64,000 bases of DNA from Caccoplasma sp905210875 (GTDB taxonomy: Bacteria > Bacteroidota > Bacteroidia > Bacteroidales > UBA11471): NCBI GenBank assembly GCA_963931635.1, contig OZ007034.1, positions 1,860,001 to 1,924,000 on the forward strand, written 5' to 3'. The notes beneath the pieces were generated by a model, which was given only the letters and a program-made list of their open reading frames with translations, was not told the origin of the DNA and searched no databases. Both the position numbers and the translations under genes were made by a program. Below, in pieces: positions 7,278-16,531 of the stretch (position 1 is the stretch's first letter; each line of letters begins with the position of its first letter).

Positions 7278-9755
7278 ATGAAGATGAAACACATTTGCTT
7301 GTCTCTGCTTCTTTGTGGTGCGGCCTGGGTTCAGGCTGTGGCCGATAATGCCATGAAGTTGTGGTATGAGCAGCCGGCCCGCCTCTGGGTCGAGGCCTTG
7401 CCTTTGGGAAACGGCCGGTTGGGTGCCATGGTATTTGGCGACCCCGTACATGAACAGTTCCAGCTGAACGAGGAGACGATTTGGGGTGGTTCACCCTACA
7501 ACAACACCAACCCCAAGGCCAAGGAGGCTCTCGACGAGATACGCCGCCTCATCTTTGCCGGCGAGAACATGAAGGCTCAGGAGTTGTGCGGCCCTGCCAT
7601 CTGCTCACCCTCGGGTGCCAACGGTATGCCTTATCAGACAGTCGGTTCGTTGCATCTCGATTTTGAGGGTGTCGACGGTTACTCCGATTATTACCGCGAA
7701 CTCGATATTGCCCGTGCCGTGGCTACGACACGTTTCAAGGCCGACGGGGTAACCTATTGCCGTGAGGCATTTACTTCGTTTGCCGACCAGTTGTTCATTG
7801 TCCGGCTCACCGCATCGGCAAAAGGCAAGATTTCCTTCTCGGCACACTATTCCACTCCTTATAAAGAGTGTACCCGCACGGTCGAGGGGCGCAATATTCT
7901 GCGACTCGACGCCCGGGCCAACGACCACGAAGGGATAGAGGGAAAGGTGCGTTTCACGACCTTGACCCGTATCGACCGTAAGGGCGGCCGTTGCGAGATG
8001 GTAGGCGACACGCTGTTGCGTGTTTCCGGAGCCGATGAGGTAACACTCTATGTTTCGGTGGGAACCAATTTTGTCAACTACAAAGATGTCTCGGGCAATG
8101 CCGAGAAGAAGGCCTATTCATATCTCAAAAATGCTGGTCAGAAGTACGACAAGGCCATACAGAATCACACGGCCTTGTATCGCAACTATTTCGACCGCGT
8201 GTCGCTCGACCTGGGCGAGAATGCGCAGGCTGCCAAGCCTACCGACGTGCGGGTGCGGGAGTTTGAAAAGAATTTCGACCCCCAACTGGCCGCGCTCTAT
8301 TTTCAGTTTGGCCGTTACCTGCTGATAAGCAGTTCGCAGCCCGGTGGACAGGCCGCCAACCTGCAAGGTATATGGAACTATAAGTTGCGGGCTCCCTGGG
8401 ACGGAAAATATACCACCGACATCAATGTCGAGATGAATTACTGGCCGGCCGAGGTAACCAATCTGGCCGAGATGCACGAACCTTTCCTCGACCTTGTGCG
8501 GCGGGTAGCCGAGCAGGGCCGGCAGTCGGCTGCCATGTATGGCTGCCGCGGCTGGACGCTCCATCACAATACCGATATATGGGCATCGACCGGTGCGGTC
8601 GACGGTCCCCGTTATGGCGTGTGGCCCACGTGCAATGCCTGGTTCTGCCAGCATCTGTGGGACCGCTATCTCTTCTCGGGCGACAGCTCTTACCTGAGTG
8701 AGGTCTATCCCCTGATGAAAAGTGCCTGTGAGTTTTATATCGACTTCCTGGTGCGGGAACCCCGCAACAACTGGCTGGTGGTGGCCCCCTCATATTCACC
8801 CGAAAATGCACCGTCGGTCAACGGCAAACGTTCGTTTGTCATTGTAGCCGGTGCTACGATGGACAATCAGATGGTCTACGACCTTTTCTCCAATACCATC
8901 GATGCCGCGAAGGCGATGGGTGAGGAGAGTCTCTTTGTCGATACGCTGCGCACGGTAGTTTCGCAGTTGGCCCCCATGCAGGTGGGGCGTTGGGGACAGT
9001 TGCAGGAGTGGCTCGACGACTGGGACAATCCGCGCGACCGGCACCGCCATGTATCGCATCTGTGGGGACTCTACCCGGGTAGACAGATTACCTACAATAC
9101 CCCGGTACTCATGGAGGCAGCCAAGAAAACGCTTTATGGCCGTGGCGACCACTCGACCGGCTGGTCGATGGGGTGGAAGGTCTGCTTCTGGGCCCGCTTG
9201 CTCGATGGCAATCACGCCTATAAACTCATTACCGAGCAGATACGTCCTACGACCGACGAGAGCGGACAGAACGGCGGTACTTATCCCAATCTGTTCGATG
9301 CCCACCCGCCTTTCCAAATCGATGGAAACTTCGGTTGCACGGCCGGTATTGCCGAGATGCTGGTGCAGAGCCATGCCGGAGCGGTGCATCTCTTGCCTGC
9401 CTTGCCCGATGTGTGGCGCACAGGTACGGTAAAGGGGCTGCGCTGTCGGGGCGGTTTTACCCTTGAAGAGATGTCGTGGAGCAACGGTACGCTCGACAAG
9501 GCACACATCCGTTCCACCATCGGCGGCACGTTGCGTGTGCGTTCGGCTGTACCCTTGGCCTGCAACGGCATTGCGCTGAAACCCCTCCAATCGACGGCCG
9601 AGACACCGGGTCTCTTGCTTGAACCCCAGTCGGTGCGCCGTCCGCTCATTTCGCCAGAAGCTCCCATCAATACGGTGGTGCCGGCCACACCCGTCTATTA
9701 TTACGACATCACCTCGGTGCCCGGCGGACTGTATGTGTTGAGTGCGGTCGAATAG
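7278..9755 (+). CDS. GH95-family glycoside hydrolase (alpha-L-fucosidase type)
   Basis: 825 residues with a signal peptide (hydrophobic to about residue 20), so exported. The start of the mature protein, Leu-Trp-Tyr-x-x-Pro-Ala-x-x-Trp-x-Glu-Ala-Leu-Pro-Leu-Gly-Asn-Gly-Arg, is the hallmark of GH95, as are the Asn-Leu-Gln-Gly-Ile-Trp-Asn and Met-Asn-Tyr-Trp-Pro-Ala-Glu segments in the (alpha/alpha)6 barrel and the beta-rich C-terminal region. GH95 enzymes remove alpha-1,2-linked L-fucose (some act on L-galactose). The conserved active-site segment reads Asp381-Ile-Asn383; the structurally studied bifidobacterial fucosidase has Asn-Ile-Asn there, so exact specificity is open. A promoter lies upstream and a terminator downstream. 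Confidence 0.9.
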   Translation: MKMKHICLSLLLCGAAWVQAVADNAMKLWYEQPARLWVEALPLGNGRLGAMVFGDPVHEQFQLNEETIWGGSPYNNTNPKAKEALDEIRRLIFAGENMKAQELCGPAICSPSGANGMPYQTVGSLHLDFEGVDGYSDYYRELDIARAVATTRFKADGVTYCREAFTSFADQLFIVRLTASAKGKISFSAHYSTPYKECTRTVEGRNILRLDARANDHEGIEGKVRFTTLTRIDRKGGRCEMVGDTLLRVSGADEVTLYVSVGTNFVNYKDVSGNAEKKAYSYLKNAGQKYDKAIQNHTALYRNYFDRVSLDLGENAQAAKPTDVRVREFEKNFDPQLAALYFQFGRYLLISSSQPGGQAANLQGIWNYKLRAPWDGKYTTDINVEMNYWPAEVTNLAEMHEPFLDLVRRVAEQGRQSAAMYGCRGWTLHHNTDIWASTGAVDGPRYGVWPTCNAWFCQHLWDRYLFSGDSSYLSEVYPLMKSACEFYIDFLVREPRNNWLVVAPSYSPENAPSVNGKRSFVIVAGATMDNQMVYDLFSNTIDAAKAMGEESLFVDTLRTVVSQLAPMQVGRWGQLQEWLDDWDNPRDRHRHVSHLWGLYPGRQITYNTPVLMEAAKKTLYGRGDHSTGWSMGWKVCFWARLLDGNHAYKLITEQIRPTTDESGQNGGTYPNLFDAHPPFQIDGNFGCTAGIAEMLVQSHAGAVHLLPALPDVWRTGTVKGLRCRGGFTLEEMSWSNGTLDKAHIRSTIGGTLRVRSAVPLACNGIALKPLQSTAETPGLLLEPQSVRRPLISPEAPINTVVPATPVYYYDITSVPGGLYVLSAVE

Positions 9756-9831
9756 ATGAAATTGAGTGTAATTTGATGGACGAATGACCATAACATTTTG
9801 CAGATGTTGAGTGAATAGCTCCCGAATATAT

Positions 9832-9861
9832 GGCGGGCCGCTTCTCAAAAAGCGGCCCGCC
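9832..9861. terminator. Hairpin terminator after the GH95 gene
   Basis: Perfect 12-bp GC-rich stem (9832-9843 and 9850-9861), 6-base loop, followed by a T-rich tract. It separates the GH95 gene from the next two genes. Confidence 0.85.
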
Positions 9862-9913
9862 TGTTTTCTGTTTTCCCTCAAAAACTTTACATTTGTCCGA
9901 AAATTGCTTTTGA

Positions 9914-11410
9914 ATGATGCGTTCCATCTTATTTCTGATACCTTTTCTTATCACTTTTGCATCTGTTCTGCCGGCTCAGGAGAGACCCAAGCGGGAATTC
10001 CGTGGAGCTTGGATACAGACCGTCTATCAGCCCCAGTATGCCGAAATGGATTCGGCCCGGATGTGTGCCTATTTTGATACGTTGCTCGATACCTTGCAGC
10101 ATACGGGCATCAATGCGCTGCTTTTCCAGATAAGGCCCGAGTCCGATGCCTTCTACCGCTCCGAGATAGAGCCGTGGAGCCGTTTCCTTACCGGCGAACA
10201 GGGTCGTGCGCCCGAGAATGGCTGGGATCCTATGGCGGCCCTCATCGAGAAATGCCACAGTCGCAATATCGAGTTTCACGCCTGGATCAATCCCTATCGG
10301 GCACAGTGCAACACGGCCGTCGCCCTCGACTCGTCGCACATCTATTACCGGCACCCCGAGTGGTTTGTCGAGTATGGACGCCAGTTACTGTTCGACCCCG
10401 GAATGCCCGGTTCGCGGGCCTTTATCGGGAGAGTCGTCGACGACATCGTGGCCCGTTACGACATCGACGCCATACACATGGACGACTATTTCTATCCCTA
10501 TCCCATCGACGGGGTACCATTTCCCGATACTACCAGCTATGCCCTGTATGGCAACGTCCTCCCGCTCGACGAGTGGCGGCGCAGCAATGTCGACACGCTT
10601 ATCGCTCAACTTTCCCGCGACATCAAGCGGCGCAAACCCTGGGTGCGGTTCGGAATCAGTCCGTTTGGCATATACCGCAACAATACCACCTCGCCCGACG
10701 GCAGTGCTACCTGCGGCTTGCAAAACTACGACGACCTCTATGCCGATGTGCTGTTGTGGGCACGCAACGGCTGGATTGACTATCTCATTCCGCAGCTCTA
10801 CTGGGAGGTAGGCCACAAGGCCGCCTGCTACGAAGAGCTGGTCCGATGGTGGAACCGGAGTGTCCCCGGCAGTTGTCATCTTTACATCGGACAGGACGTC
10901 TGCCGTTCGCTCGATGCCCCCGGAGTCTCACCGCTCCGTTCGCAGTTGGGGTATAAGATGGTCCTTTCGCGTTATCTCGGCCGCATCTCGGGTGTATGTT
11001 TCTGGTCGGGTTATCCGCTTGTCGACAATTACAAAGGGGCTGCCGACGAGTTGCGGCGCGACTATTTCTCGGCACCGGCACTTATCCCTGCCTATACCTA
11101 CATCGACGACAAGGCGCCCAAGGCTGTGAAAAAATTGCACACCCGTTGGTGTCCCGACGGCTTTTATCTCGAATGGAAAGCCGACAAGACACGCGATGTG
11201 ATGCAGCAGGCGGCCTACTATTGCGTATATCGGTTCGACGATGAAGATGCGGTCGATCTCGACAATACCCGGGCATTGGTCGCTACGGTGCGGGATACCC
11301 GTTACCGCTTGCCTTTCCGCGACGGGTCGAGCCGGTGTGTCTATGTGGTAACGGCCGTCGACCGTCAGCACAACGAGAGTGAACCTCAAATGCAGAAAGT
11401 GAAATTATAG
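9914..11410 (+). CDS. GHL10-type glycosyl hydrolase-like protein
   Basis: 498 residues with an N-terminal signal peptide ending near Leu-Pro-Ala-Gln. The mature protein opens with Arg-Glu-Phe-Arg-Gly-Ala-Trp-Ile, then Asn-Ala-Leu-Leu-Phe-Gln-Ile-Arg-Pro and His-Ala-Trp-Ile-Asn-Pro-Tyr-Arg, the conserved blocks of the glycosyl-hydrolase-like 10 (YngK-type) TIM barrel, followed by a short fibronectin-like tail. Members are thought to act on cell-wall or host glycans, but the activity is poorly characterised. Two adjacent ATGs (9914 and 9917) are both possible starts. A TACATTTG box at 9888-9895 could drive it. It is 17 bases ahead of the GH43-like gene, so the two are probably co-transcribed. 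Confidence 0.82.
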   Translation: MMRSILFLIPFLITFASVLPAQERPKREFRGAWIQTVYQPQYAEMDSARMCAYFDTLLDTLQHTGINALLFQIRPESDAFYRSEIEPWSRFLTGEQGRAPENGWDPMAALIEKCHSRNIEFHAWINPYRAQCNTAVALDSSHIYYRHPEWFVEYGRQLLFDPGMPGSRAFIGRVVDDIVARYDIDAIHMDDYFYPYPIDGVPFPDTTSYALYGNVLPLDEWRRSNVDTLIAQLSRDIKRRKPWVRFGISPFGIYRNNTTSPDGSATCGLQNYDDLYADVLLWARNGWIDYLIPQLYWEVGHKAACYEELVRWWNRSVPGSCHLYIGQDVCRSLDAPGVSPLRSQLGYKMVLSRYLGRISGVCFWSGYPLVDNYKGAADELRRDYFSAPALIPAYTYIDDKAPKAVKKLHTRWCPDGFYLEWKADKTRDVMQQAAYYCVYRFDDEDAVDLDNTRALVATVRDTRYRLPFRDGSSRCVYVVTAVDRQHNESEPQMQKVKL

Positions 11411-11427
11411 ATACAAATTCAATCATT

Positions 11428-13038
11428 ATGCCTCTCAAATTATTTTTGACACTTGTCCTCTCTTTGGCGTTGAGCCCGATAGCGGCGGGTGAGCGAGATG
11501 CCCATTCTCGCGGAGAAGAAAAGAAAATCGTGAATGACATCTTTTGGGATACCGTCGACGGTCGTCCCATATACAGCCAGGGCGGGGGTATTTTCCGTTA
11601 CCCCGATGCCGAGACCGGCGAGATGCATTATTATTGGTACGGAGTGCGTTATGCCGAGGCCGCACGTTATCGCGAAGACCCGTCGGTTACCTGGCCGCGC
11701 TGTACGTTCGAGGCGGTAACCTGTTACCGGTCTGACAATTTGGTCGACTGGACCTTCGTGGGCGACGTTCTCACCCGTGAGGAGGTCGACAAATACGGCC
11801 GAGCCGGTTGGGTAGGACGCATGGGCGTGGCTTATCTGCCCGAGTGGAACAAGTATGTGCTGCTGGTGCAGCACGATAACGGGGTGCTGTTTGCTCTCTC
11901 CGACAAGCCCGACGGCCATTTTACCTGGTATCGTCGCATTACGATGGAGAAGATTATCGGTACGCCCAATACCGGCGACCAGACGGTTTTTGTCGATGAA
12001 GATACCGGCAAGTCCTACCTTATCTACTCCTACGGTCGCGGACGCAACCGCATCTATGTGTCGGAGATAGGAGTGCGCGACGGTCGGGTCGACCTGCTCG
12101 ATTGCACACAGGTATTCAAAGATGCCGGTCGTGAAGGCAACTGCCTTTTCAAGTATAAGGGCCGTTATTACATGTGTGCCTCGAATCTTTACGGGTGGGA
12201 CTCTTCGTTTGCCTACTACCTGGTAGCCGACGACATACGTGGTCCGTACGAACCAGTAAACGATATGCAGATTATGCCCGGTTGTGCCGATGACTATGCG
12301 CATATTACCCAGACGGGATTTTTCTATACGCTGCGCGGTACGCATCAGGAGACGGTGCTTTATTGCGGCGACCGCTGGGCCGATTTTGCCGGGAACGGTT
12401 TGGGGTATAACCAGTGGTGTCCTCTCTCGTTCGATGGTAAGGAACCTTACTTCAACTCTCTGAATGCCTGGTATCTCAATGCCGAGACAGGTGAGTGGCG
12501 GGTGGCCGAGGAGAATAATTATGTGAAGAACGGTAGTTTCGAGGCAGACCGCCGGCCTATTCCTTGTCCGGCCAAGCCGGTGCAGGATTTTCTGCTGGGG
12601 TGGACCACCGAGGTGGTGAAGGGAAATGCCGTAAAGGTGGGCGACGACGACTCTCCCCGCCTGAATTATGAGAATACGGCCGATGACCGTAAAACGGTAA
12701 TTGGTGAGAAGTCGCTGTACATGAGCGATAAGGTCGATTTTGAACGGCGCGTTTTCCAGACGATAGCTTCGACGCCCTATGTGTCGCTGCCCGACGGGGT
12801 CTATACGCTCGAAGCGCGGTTGAAACATAGCGACGGATTCGACCGCTTTGAAATGTATGCCGAGAGTGGCGACCGCCGTTATGCCTGTCGCATCAAGGGT
12901 GAGTCGGCAGCGTGGAAAAAGATAACCATAAAGCGGGTGAAGGTGAAAGACGGAAAGGTGGAGATAGGTTTCTATGCCAATGCCCGTGCCGGAGCCTGGT
13001 CCTGTATCGACGATGTTGTTTTGTCGCAACGCCGATGA
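11428..13038 (+). CDS. GH43-like glycoside hydrolase with C-terminal carbohydrate-binding-like domain
   Basis: 536 residues with a signal peptide ending near Ala-Ala-Gly. Residues from about 30 to 350 look like a five-bladed propeller of the GH43/GH117 type: Asn-Asp-x-Phe-Trp-Asp-Thr-x-Asp-Gly-x-Pro-Ile then Gly-Gly-Gly-Ile-Phe and Tyr-Tyr-Trp-Tyr-Gly, a pattern seen in the galactan-active branch of GH43. A jelly-roll-like tail from Asn-Gly-Ser-Phe-Glu (about 373) to the end resembles a carbohydrate-binding module. Substrate cannot be fixed from sequence; exo-galactanase or galactosidase activity would fit. It follows the GHL10 gene closely and ends at a strong terminator. Confidence 0.75.
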   Translation: MPLKLFLTLVLSLALSPIAAGERDAHSRGEEKKIVNDIFWDTVDGRPIYSQGGGIFRYPDAETGEMHYYWYGVRYAEAARYREDPSVTWPRCTFEAVTCYRSDNLVDWTFVGDVLTREEVDKYGRAGWVGRMGVAYLPEWNKYVLLVQHDNGVLFALSDKPDGHFTWYRRITMEKIIGTPNTGDQTVFVDEDTGKSYLIYSYGRGRNRIYVSEIGVRDGRVDLLDCTQVFKDAGREGNCLFKYKGRYYMCASNLYGWDSSFAYYLVADDIRGPYEPVNDMQIMPGCADDYAHITQTGFFYTLRGTHQETVLYCGDRWADFAGNGLGYNQWCPLSFDGKEPYFNSLNAWYLNAETGEWRVAEENNYVKNGSFEADRRPIPCPAKPVQDFLLGWTTEVVKGNAVKVGDDDSPRLNYENTADDRKTVIGEKSLYMSDKVDFERRVFQTIASTPYVSLPDGVYTLEARLKHSDGFDRFEMYAESGDRRYACRIKGESAAWKKITIKRVKVKDGKVEIGFYANARAGAWSCIDDVVLSQRR

Positions 13039-13059
13039 GTGCAGGATATACGATATGAA

Positions 13060-13092
13060 AACGGGGCGGAATGAATTTCATTCCGCCCCGTT
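13060..13092. terminator. Bidirectional hairpin terminator
   Basis: Inverted repeat with arms 13060-13075 and 13077-13092, perfectly complementary (the few innermost bases form the loop), followed by a T-rich run. It lies between the convergent GH43-like and rpoZ genes. Confidence 0.85.
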
Positions 13093-13116
13093 CTTTTGTG
13101 TATGTGGGTGAACCGT

Positions 13117-13449
13117 TTAAAGTTCCTCTTTTTCTTTCGTCGGATTTTTGTAGTAGATTTTTCCTTCGAGATATTCCTGGGTGGCGATAAGGGTAGGTTT
13201 GGGCAGTTTCTCGTAGTAGCGGGAAATCTCGATTTGTTCCCGATTTTCAAAAACCTCTTCGAGATTGTCGTTGTACGAAGCAAACTCTTGCAACTTCTTC
13301 TCCAAGTCGTTTTTCATCTCTACGCTTATCTGATTGGCACGTTTGCCGATAATGCGTAACGTTTCGTAGACGTTGCCCGTGTCGCTCGACAGAGCGATGA
13401 TGTCGCGGGTTACGGTATTGGTCGGTGCGTTGGTTTTTTTGTAGTCCAT
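13117..13449 (-). CDS. rpoZ: DNA-directed RNA polymerase omega subunit (Bacteroidota type)
   Basis: 110 residues. The central segment Glu-Thr-Leu-Arg-Ile-Ile-Gly-Lys-Arg-Ala-Asn-Gln-Ile matches the omega/Rpb6 helix that wraps the beta-prime subunit, and the whole layout matches the small omega-family protein encoded next to bamD in Bacteroidales. It helps assemble RNA polymerase. It is 20 bases downstream of bamD on the same strand, so they share a transcript. It is diverged from proteobacterial omega, so the family link rests on the helix and the neighbourhood. Confidence 0.82.
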   Translation of the reverse strand: MDYKKTNAPTNTVTRDIIALSSDTGNVYETLRIIGKRANQISVEMKNDLEKKLQEFASYNDNLEEVFENREQIEISRYYEKLPKPTLIATQEYLEGKIYYKNPTKEKEEL

Positions 13450-13469
13450 TTTTTTATTTCGGTTTGTTT

Positions 13470-14282
13470 TTATTCTGCGTTGTCGATATACTTGCTGGCC
13501 TTGTTGAAGATATTGTCGGCCTCTTTCTTGAATTTTCCGTTGGGAAATTCATTGATGTAGGCATAGTACTCGTCTATCGTATTTCTGTATCGGTCGCCTT
13601 TCTTCTCGCGGATACTCTCTTCGGCTTCCTGGAAACGTGCCCGCAAGATGAGCATGAGAAACTCCTCTTTCTTTTGGGTGTAGGGATATGACTTCAAGGC
13701 GTTCTGAGCCGTAATGACGGCCGATTCGAAATAGTTCCGTCCCAGATAGTTCCCTATGTTGAAGTAGGTCGTGGCATTCAATAACTCTTTCTCGGCCAGT
13801 TTCTCTTGCAGGTTGACAATCATCTCTTCGGCTTCTTTTACCTTTTCGCCCCGGGGGTAGTAGTCGAGATACATCTGCAACTCCTCGATGCCTTTGTAGG
13901 TAATCGACTGGTCGAGCCGGGGATCGGGAGAGTCGTTGTAATAACTCAGTCCCGAGTAGTAGCGGGCCCGTTCGGTATATTCACCTTTGGGATAGCTGCG
14001 GTAGTAGGTGGCAAAATAGTCGCCTGCCGTATCGTAGTTTTTGGCCATGAAGTGGCTGAGGGCCAGTAGATAGAGCGACTCTTCGCCTTTGTCGGTGCCT
14101 TTGAATACGGCTACCAAATCTTCCAGTAAGGTATAGGCGCGGTTGTATTTCCCGTTGTCAAAGCACTTTTTGGCGTATTGGTATCGGGCGTCCAAGTCGG
14201 TACTTTTCTGTATCTTGTAATATTCGCCGCACGAGCAGCAAATCAACAGAAGGAGGAACAAATAAACCGCTTTCTTTTTCAT
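13470..14282 (-). CDS. bamD: Outer membrane assembly lipoprotein BamD
   Basis: 270 residues. The N-terminus is a lipoprotein signal ending Cys-Cys-Ser-Cys-Gly. The mature protein is a chain of TPR helices with typical BamD/YfiO spacing, including Ala-Lys-Lys-x-Phe-Asp-Asn-Gly-Lys-Tyr and Tyr-Pro-x-Gly-Glu-Tyr repeats. It acts in the BAM complex that inserts beta-barrels. A TAACTTTG -7 box (complement 14302-14309) precedes it, and uvrB is divergent on the other side. Confidence 0.9.
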   Translation of the reverse strand: MKKKAVYLFLLLLICCSCGEYYKIQKSTDLDARYQYAKKCFDNGKYNRAYTLLEDLVAVFKGTDKGEESLYLLALSHFMAKNYDTAGDYFATYYRSYPKGEYTERARYYSGLSYYNDSPDPRLDQSITYKGIEELQMYLDYYPRGEKVKEAEEMIVNLQEKLAEKELLNATTYFNIGNYLGRNYFESAVITAQNALKSYPYTQKKEEFLMLILRARFQEAEESIREKKGDRYRNTIDEYYAYINEFPNGKFKKEADNIFNKASKYIDNAE

Positions 14283-14471
14283 ACGGGTACAAATATCGGC
14301 GCAAAGTTAGGTAAAGCAAGAGAATTATGAAAGTAAAAAAGAGAAATTTAACGGATAATCTCACTCTTTTTAGATATGAGACTCTTTTTGCTCCACATTT
14401 TAATTCTTCTTGTGATGCTGTGTAAAGATGGGACTTTTTTTTACCTTTGCTGCTATTAAATTTTTCTGACG

Positions 14472-16529
14472 ATGCCCTTTAAAATCGTTTCTCCTTATGC
14501 GCCCACCGGCGACCAGCCCGAAGCCATTGCCGAGCTTTCGCGCGGTGTTGTCGAGGGAGTGCCGGCCCAGACCCTTCTCGGTGTTACCGGGTCGGGAAAG
14601 ACCTTCACGATGGCCAATGTGATAGAGCGGGTGCAGAAACCGACACTCATACTCAGCCACAACAAGACCCTGGCCGCTCAGCTTTACAGCGAATTCAAAA
14701 ATTTCTTTCCCGATAACGCCGTCGAGTATTTTGTTTCGTATTACGACTATTATCAGCCCGAAGCCTATATCCCGACGACCGACACCTATATCGAGAAAGA
14801 TTTGGCTATCAACGAAGAGATAGACCGGTTGCGCCTCTCGGCCACTTCATCGCTTTTGTCGGGACGGAAAGATGTCATTGTCGTGTCGTCGGTATCGTGC
14901 CTTTACGGTATCGGCAACCCTGAGGATTTCCACAGCAACATGATAGAGGTGAAGGTGGGCGACCGTATGGAGCGTAACGATTTTCTGCGGCGACTGGTCG
15001 ACGGGCTTTATTCGCGCAACGAGGTCGACCTGCACCGTGGCAATTTCCGGGTAAAGGGCGATACGGTCGATGTTTATCCGGCCTATCAGGACGAGATAGT
15101 GCGGGTAACGTTTTGGGGCGACGAAATTGATTCCATAGAGAGCGTCGACCCCTCTACCGGTCATACGGTTTCGCGCTTTGACTGCTATAATATTTATCCG
15201 GCCAATATATTTGTGACGACCAAGGAGCGCATCAACCGGGCCGTCGACGAAATAACGCTCGACTTGGGAAAACAGGTAGAGTTTTTCAAGTCTATCGGCA
15301 AGGAGCTCGAAGCCAAGCGCATCTACGAAAGGGTTACCTATGATCTTGAAATGATAAAGGAGGTGGGCTACTGTTCGGGCATCGAGAACTATTCCCGCTA
15401 TTTCGACGGTCGTCTGCCGGGTACGAGGCCCTTCTGCCTGCTCGATTATTTCCCGAAGGATTTTCTGGTGATTATTGACGAGAGCCATGTTACCGTGCCA
15501 CAGATACGCGCCATGTATGGGGGCGACAATTCCCGTAAGGTCAATCTGGTGGAATATGGCTTCCGTCTGCCGGCGGCTATCGATAACCGCCCGCTGACCT
15601 TTGCCGAGTTTGAGGCTCTTGTGCCGCAGGTCATCTATGTGAGTGCCACGCCGGCCGACTATGAGCTGATGCGTAGCGAGGGTGTGGTTGTAGAGCAGGT
15701 CATACGTCCCACGGGGTTGCTCGACCCCGTTATCGAGGTGCGACCCAGTCTCAACCAGATCGACGACCTGCTCGAAGAGATTCAGCAGCGCATCGAACGC
15801 AACGAGCGGGTGCTGGTTACGACACTGACCAAGCGCATGGCCGAAGAGCTGAATGCCTACCTGCTCCGTCTGGACATTCATTGTAACTATATCCATTCCG
15901 ATGTCGACACACTCGACCGCATACAGATTATCGACGACCTGCGCAAGGGGGTGTACGATGTACTTATCGGGGTGAACCTGCTGCGTGAGGGGCTCGACCT
16001 GCCCGAGGTCTCTCTGGTGGCGATACTCGATGCCGACAAGGAGGGTTTCCTGCGGTCGCACCGTTCGCTTACCCAGACGGCCGGTCGGGCGGCCCGCAAT
16101 CTCAACGGCCGCGTCATCATGTATGCCGACCGCATTACCGAGAGTATGCAGCAGACCATCGACGAGACCAACCGCCGGCGTGAGAAACAGCTGGCCTACA
16201 ACGAGGCTCACCACATTACACCGCAGGCCATACGCAAAGCCTATAATACGGCACTGGTCCGCAGCGAGGAGTCGGCCGAGGCGGCTGCTTCACCGGCCCC
16301 GAAAGGCAAGCCCTCTACGCAACCTACCTACGCCGAGGAGTTCGATACGATGCACGTATCTCTGGCGGCCGACCCCGTTGTTCCCTATATGAGCAAGGAG
16401 CAGTTGAAAAAGAATATGGAGAATGTCCGCCGCCAGATGGTGGCAGCCGCCAAAAACATGGAGTTTATCGAGGCGGCCCGCCTGCGCGACGAACTGTTGA
16501 AACTCGAAGACCTTTATAATCAGAAATAG
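14472..16529 (+). CDS. uvrB: Excinuclease ABC subunit B
   Basis: 685 residues, normal length. Walker A Gly-Val-Thr-Gly-Ser-Gly-Lys-Thr at 37-44, the damage-probing hairpin region Tyr-Tyr-Asp-Tyr-Tyr-Gln-Pro-Glu, the DEAD-like Asp-Glu-Ser-His, the helicase C-terminal motifs up to Gln-Thr-x-Gly-Arg-Ala-Ala-Arg, and a C-terminal UVR helix pair. It verifies DNA damage in nucleotide excision repair together with UvrA and UvrC. A TACCTTTG box at 14442-14449 is the likely -7 element. The YgiQ gene starts 2 bases after the stop, so the two genes are co-transcribed. Confidence 0.97.
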   Translation: MPFKIVSPYAPTGDQPEAIAELSRGVVEGVPAQTLLGVTGSGKTFTMANVIERVQKPTLILSHNKTLAAQLYSEFKNFFPDNAVEYFVSYYDYYQPEAYIPTTDTYIEKDLAINEEIDRLRLSATSSLLSGRKDVIVVSSVSCLYGIGNPEDFHSNMIEVKVGDRMERNDFLRRLVDGLYSRNEVDLHRGNFRVKGDTVDVYPAYQDEIVRVTFWGDEIDSIESVDPSTGHTVSRFDCYNIYPANIFVTTKERINRAVDEITLDLGKQVEFFKSIGKELEAKRIYERVTYDLEMIKEVGYCSGIENYSRYFDGRLPGTRPFCLLDYFPKDFLVIIDESHVTVPQIRAMYGGDNSRKVNLVEYGFRLPAAIDNRPLTFAEFEALVPQVIYVSATPADYELMRSEGVVVEQVIRPTGLLDPVIEVRPSLNQIDDLLEEIQQRIERNERVLVTTLTKRMAEELNAYLLRLDIHCNYIHSDVDTLDRIQIIDDLRKGVYDVLIGVNLLREGLDLPEVSLVAILDADKEGFLRSHRSLTQTAGRAARNLNGRVIMYADRITESMQQTIDETNRRREKQLAYNEAHHITPQAIRKAYNTALVRSEESAEAAASPAPKGKPSTQPTYAEEFDTMHVSLAADPVVPYMSKEQLKKNMENVRRQMVAAAKNMEFIEAARLRDELLKLEDLYNQK

Positions 16530-16531
16530 AT

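Noticed and set aside
11440..13029. Long minus-strand ORF opposite the GH43-like gene
   Set aside because: The plus-strand gene has a signal peptide and family motifs; the antisense frame has none.
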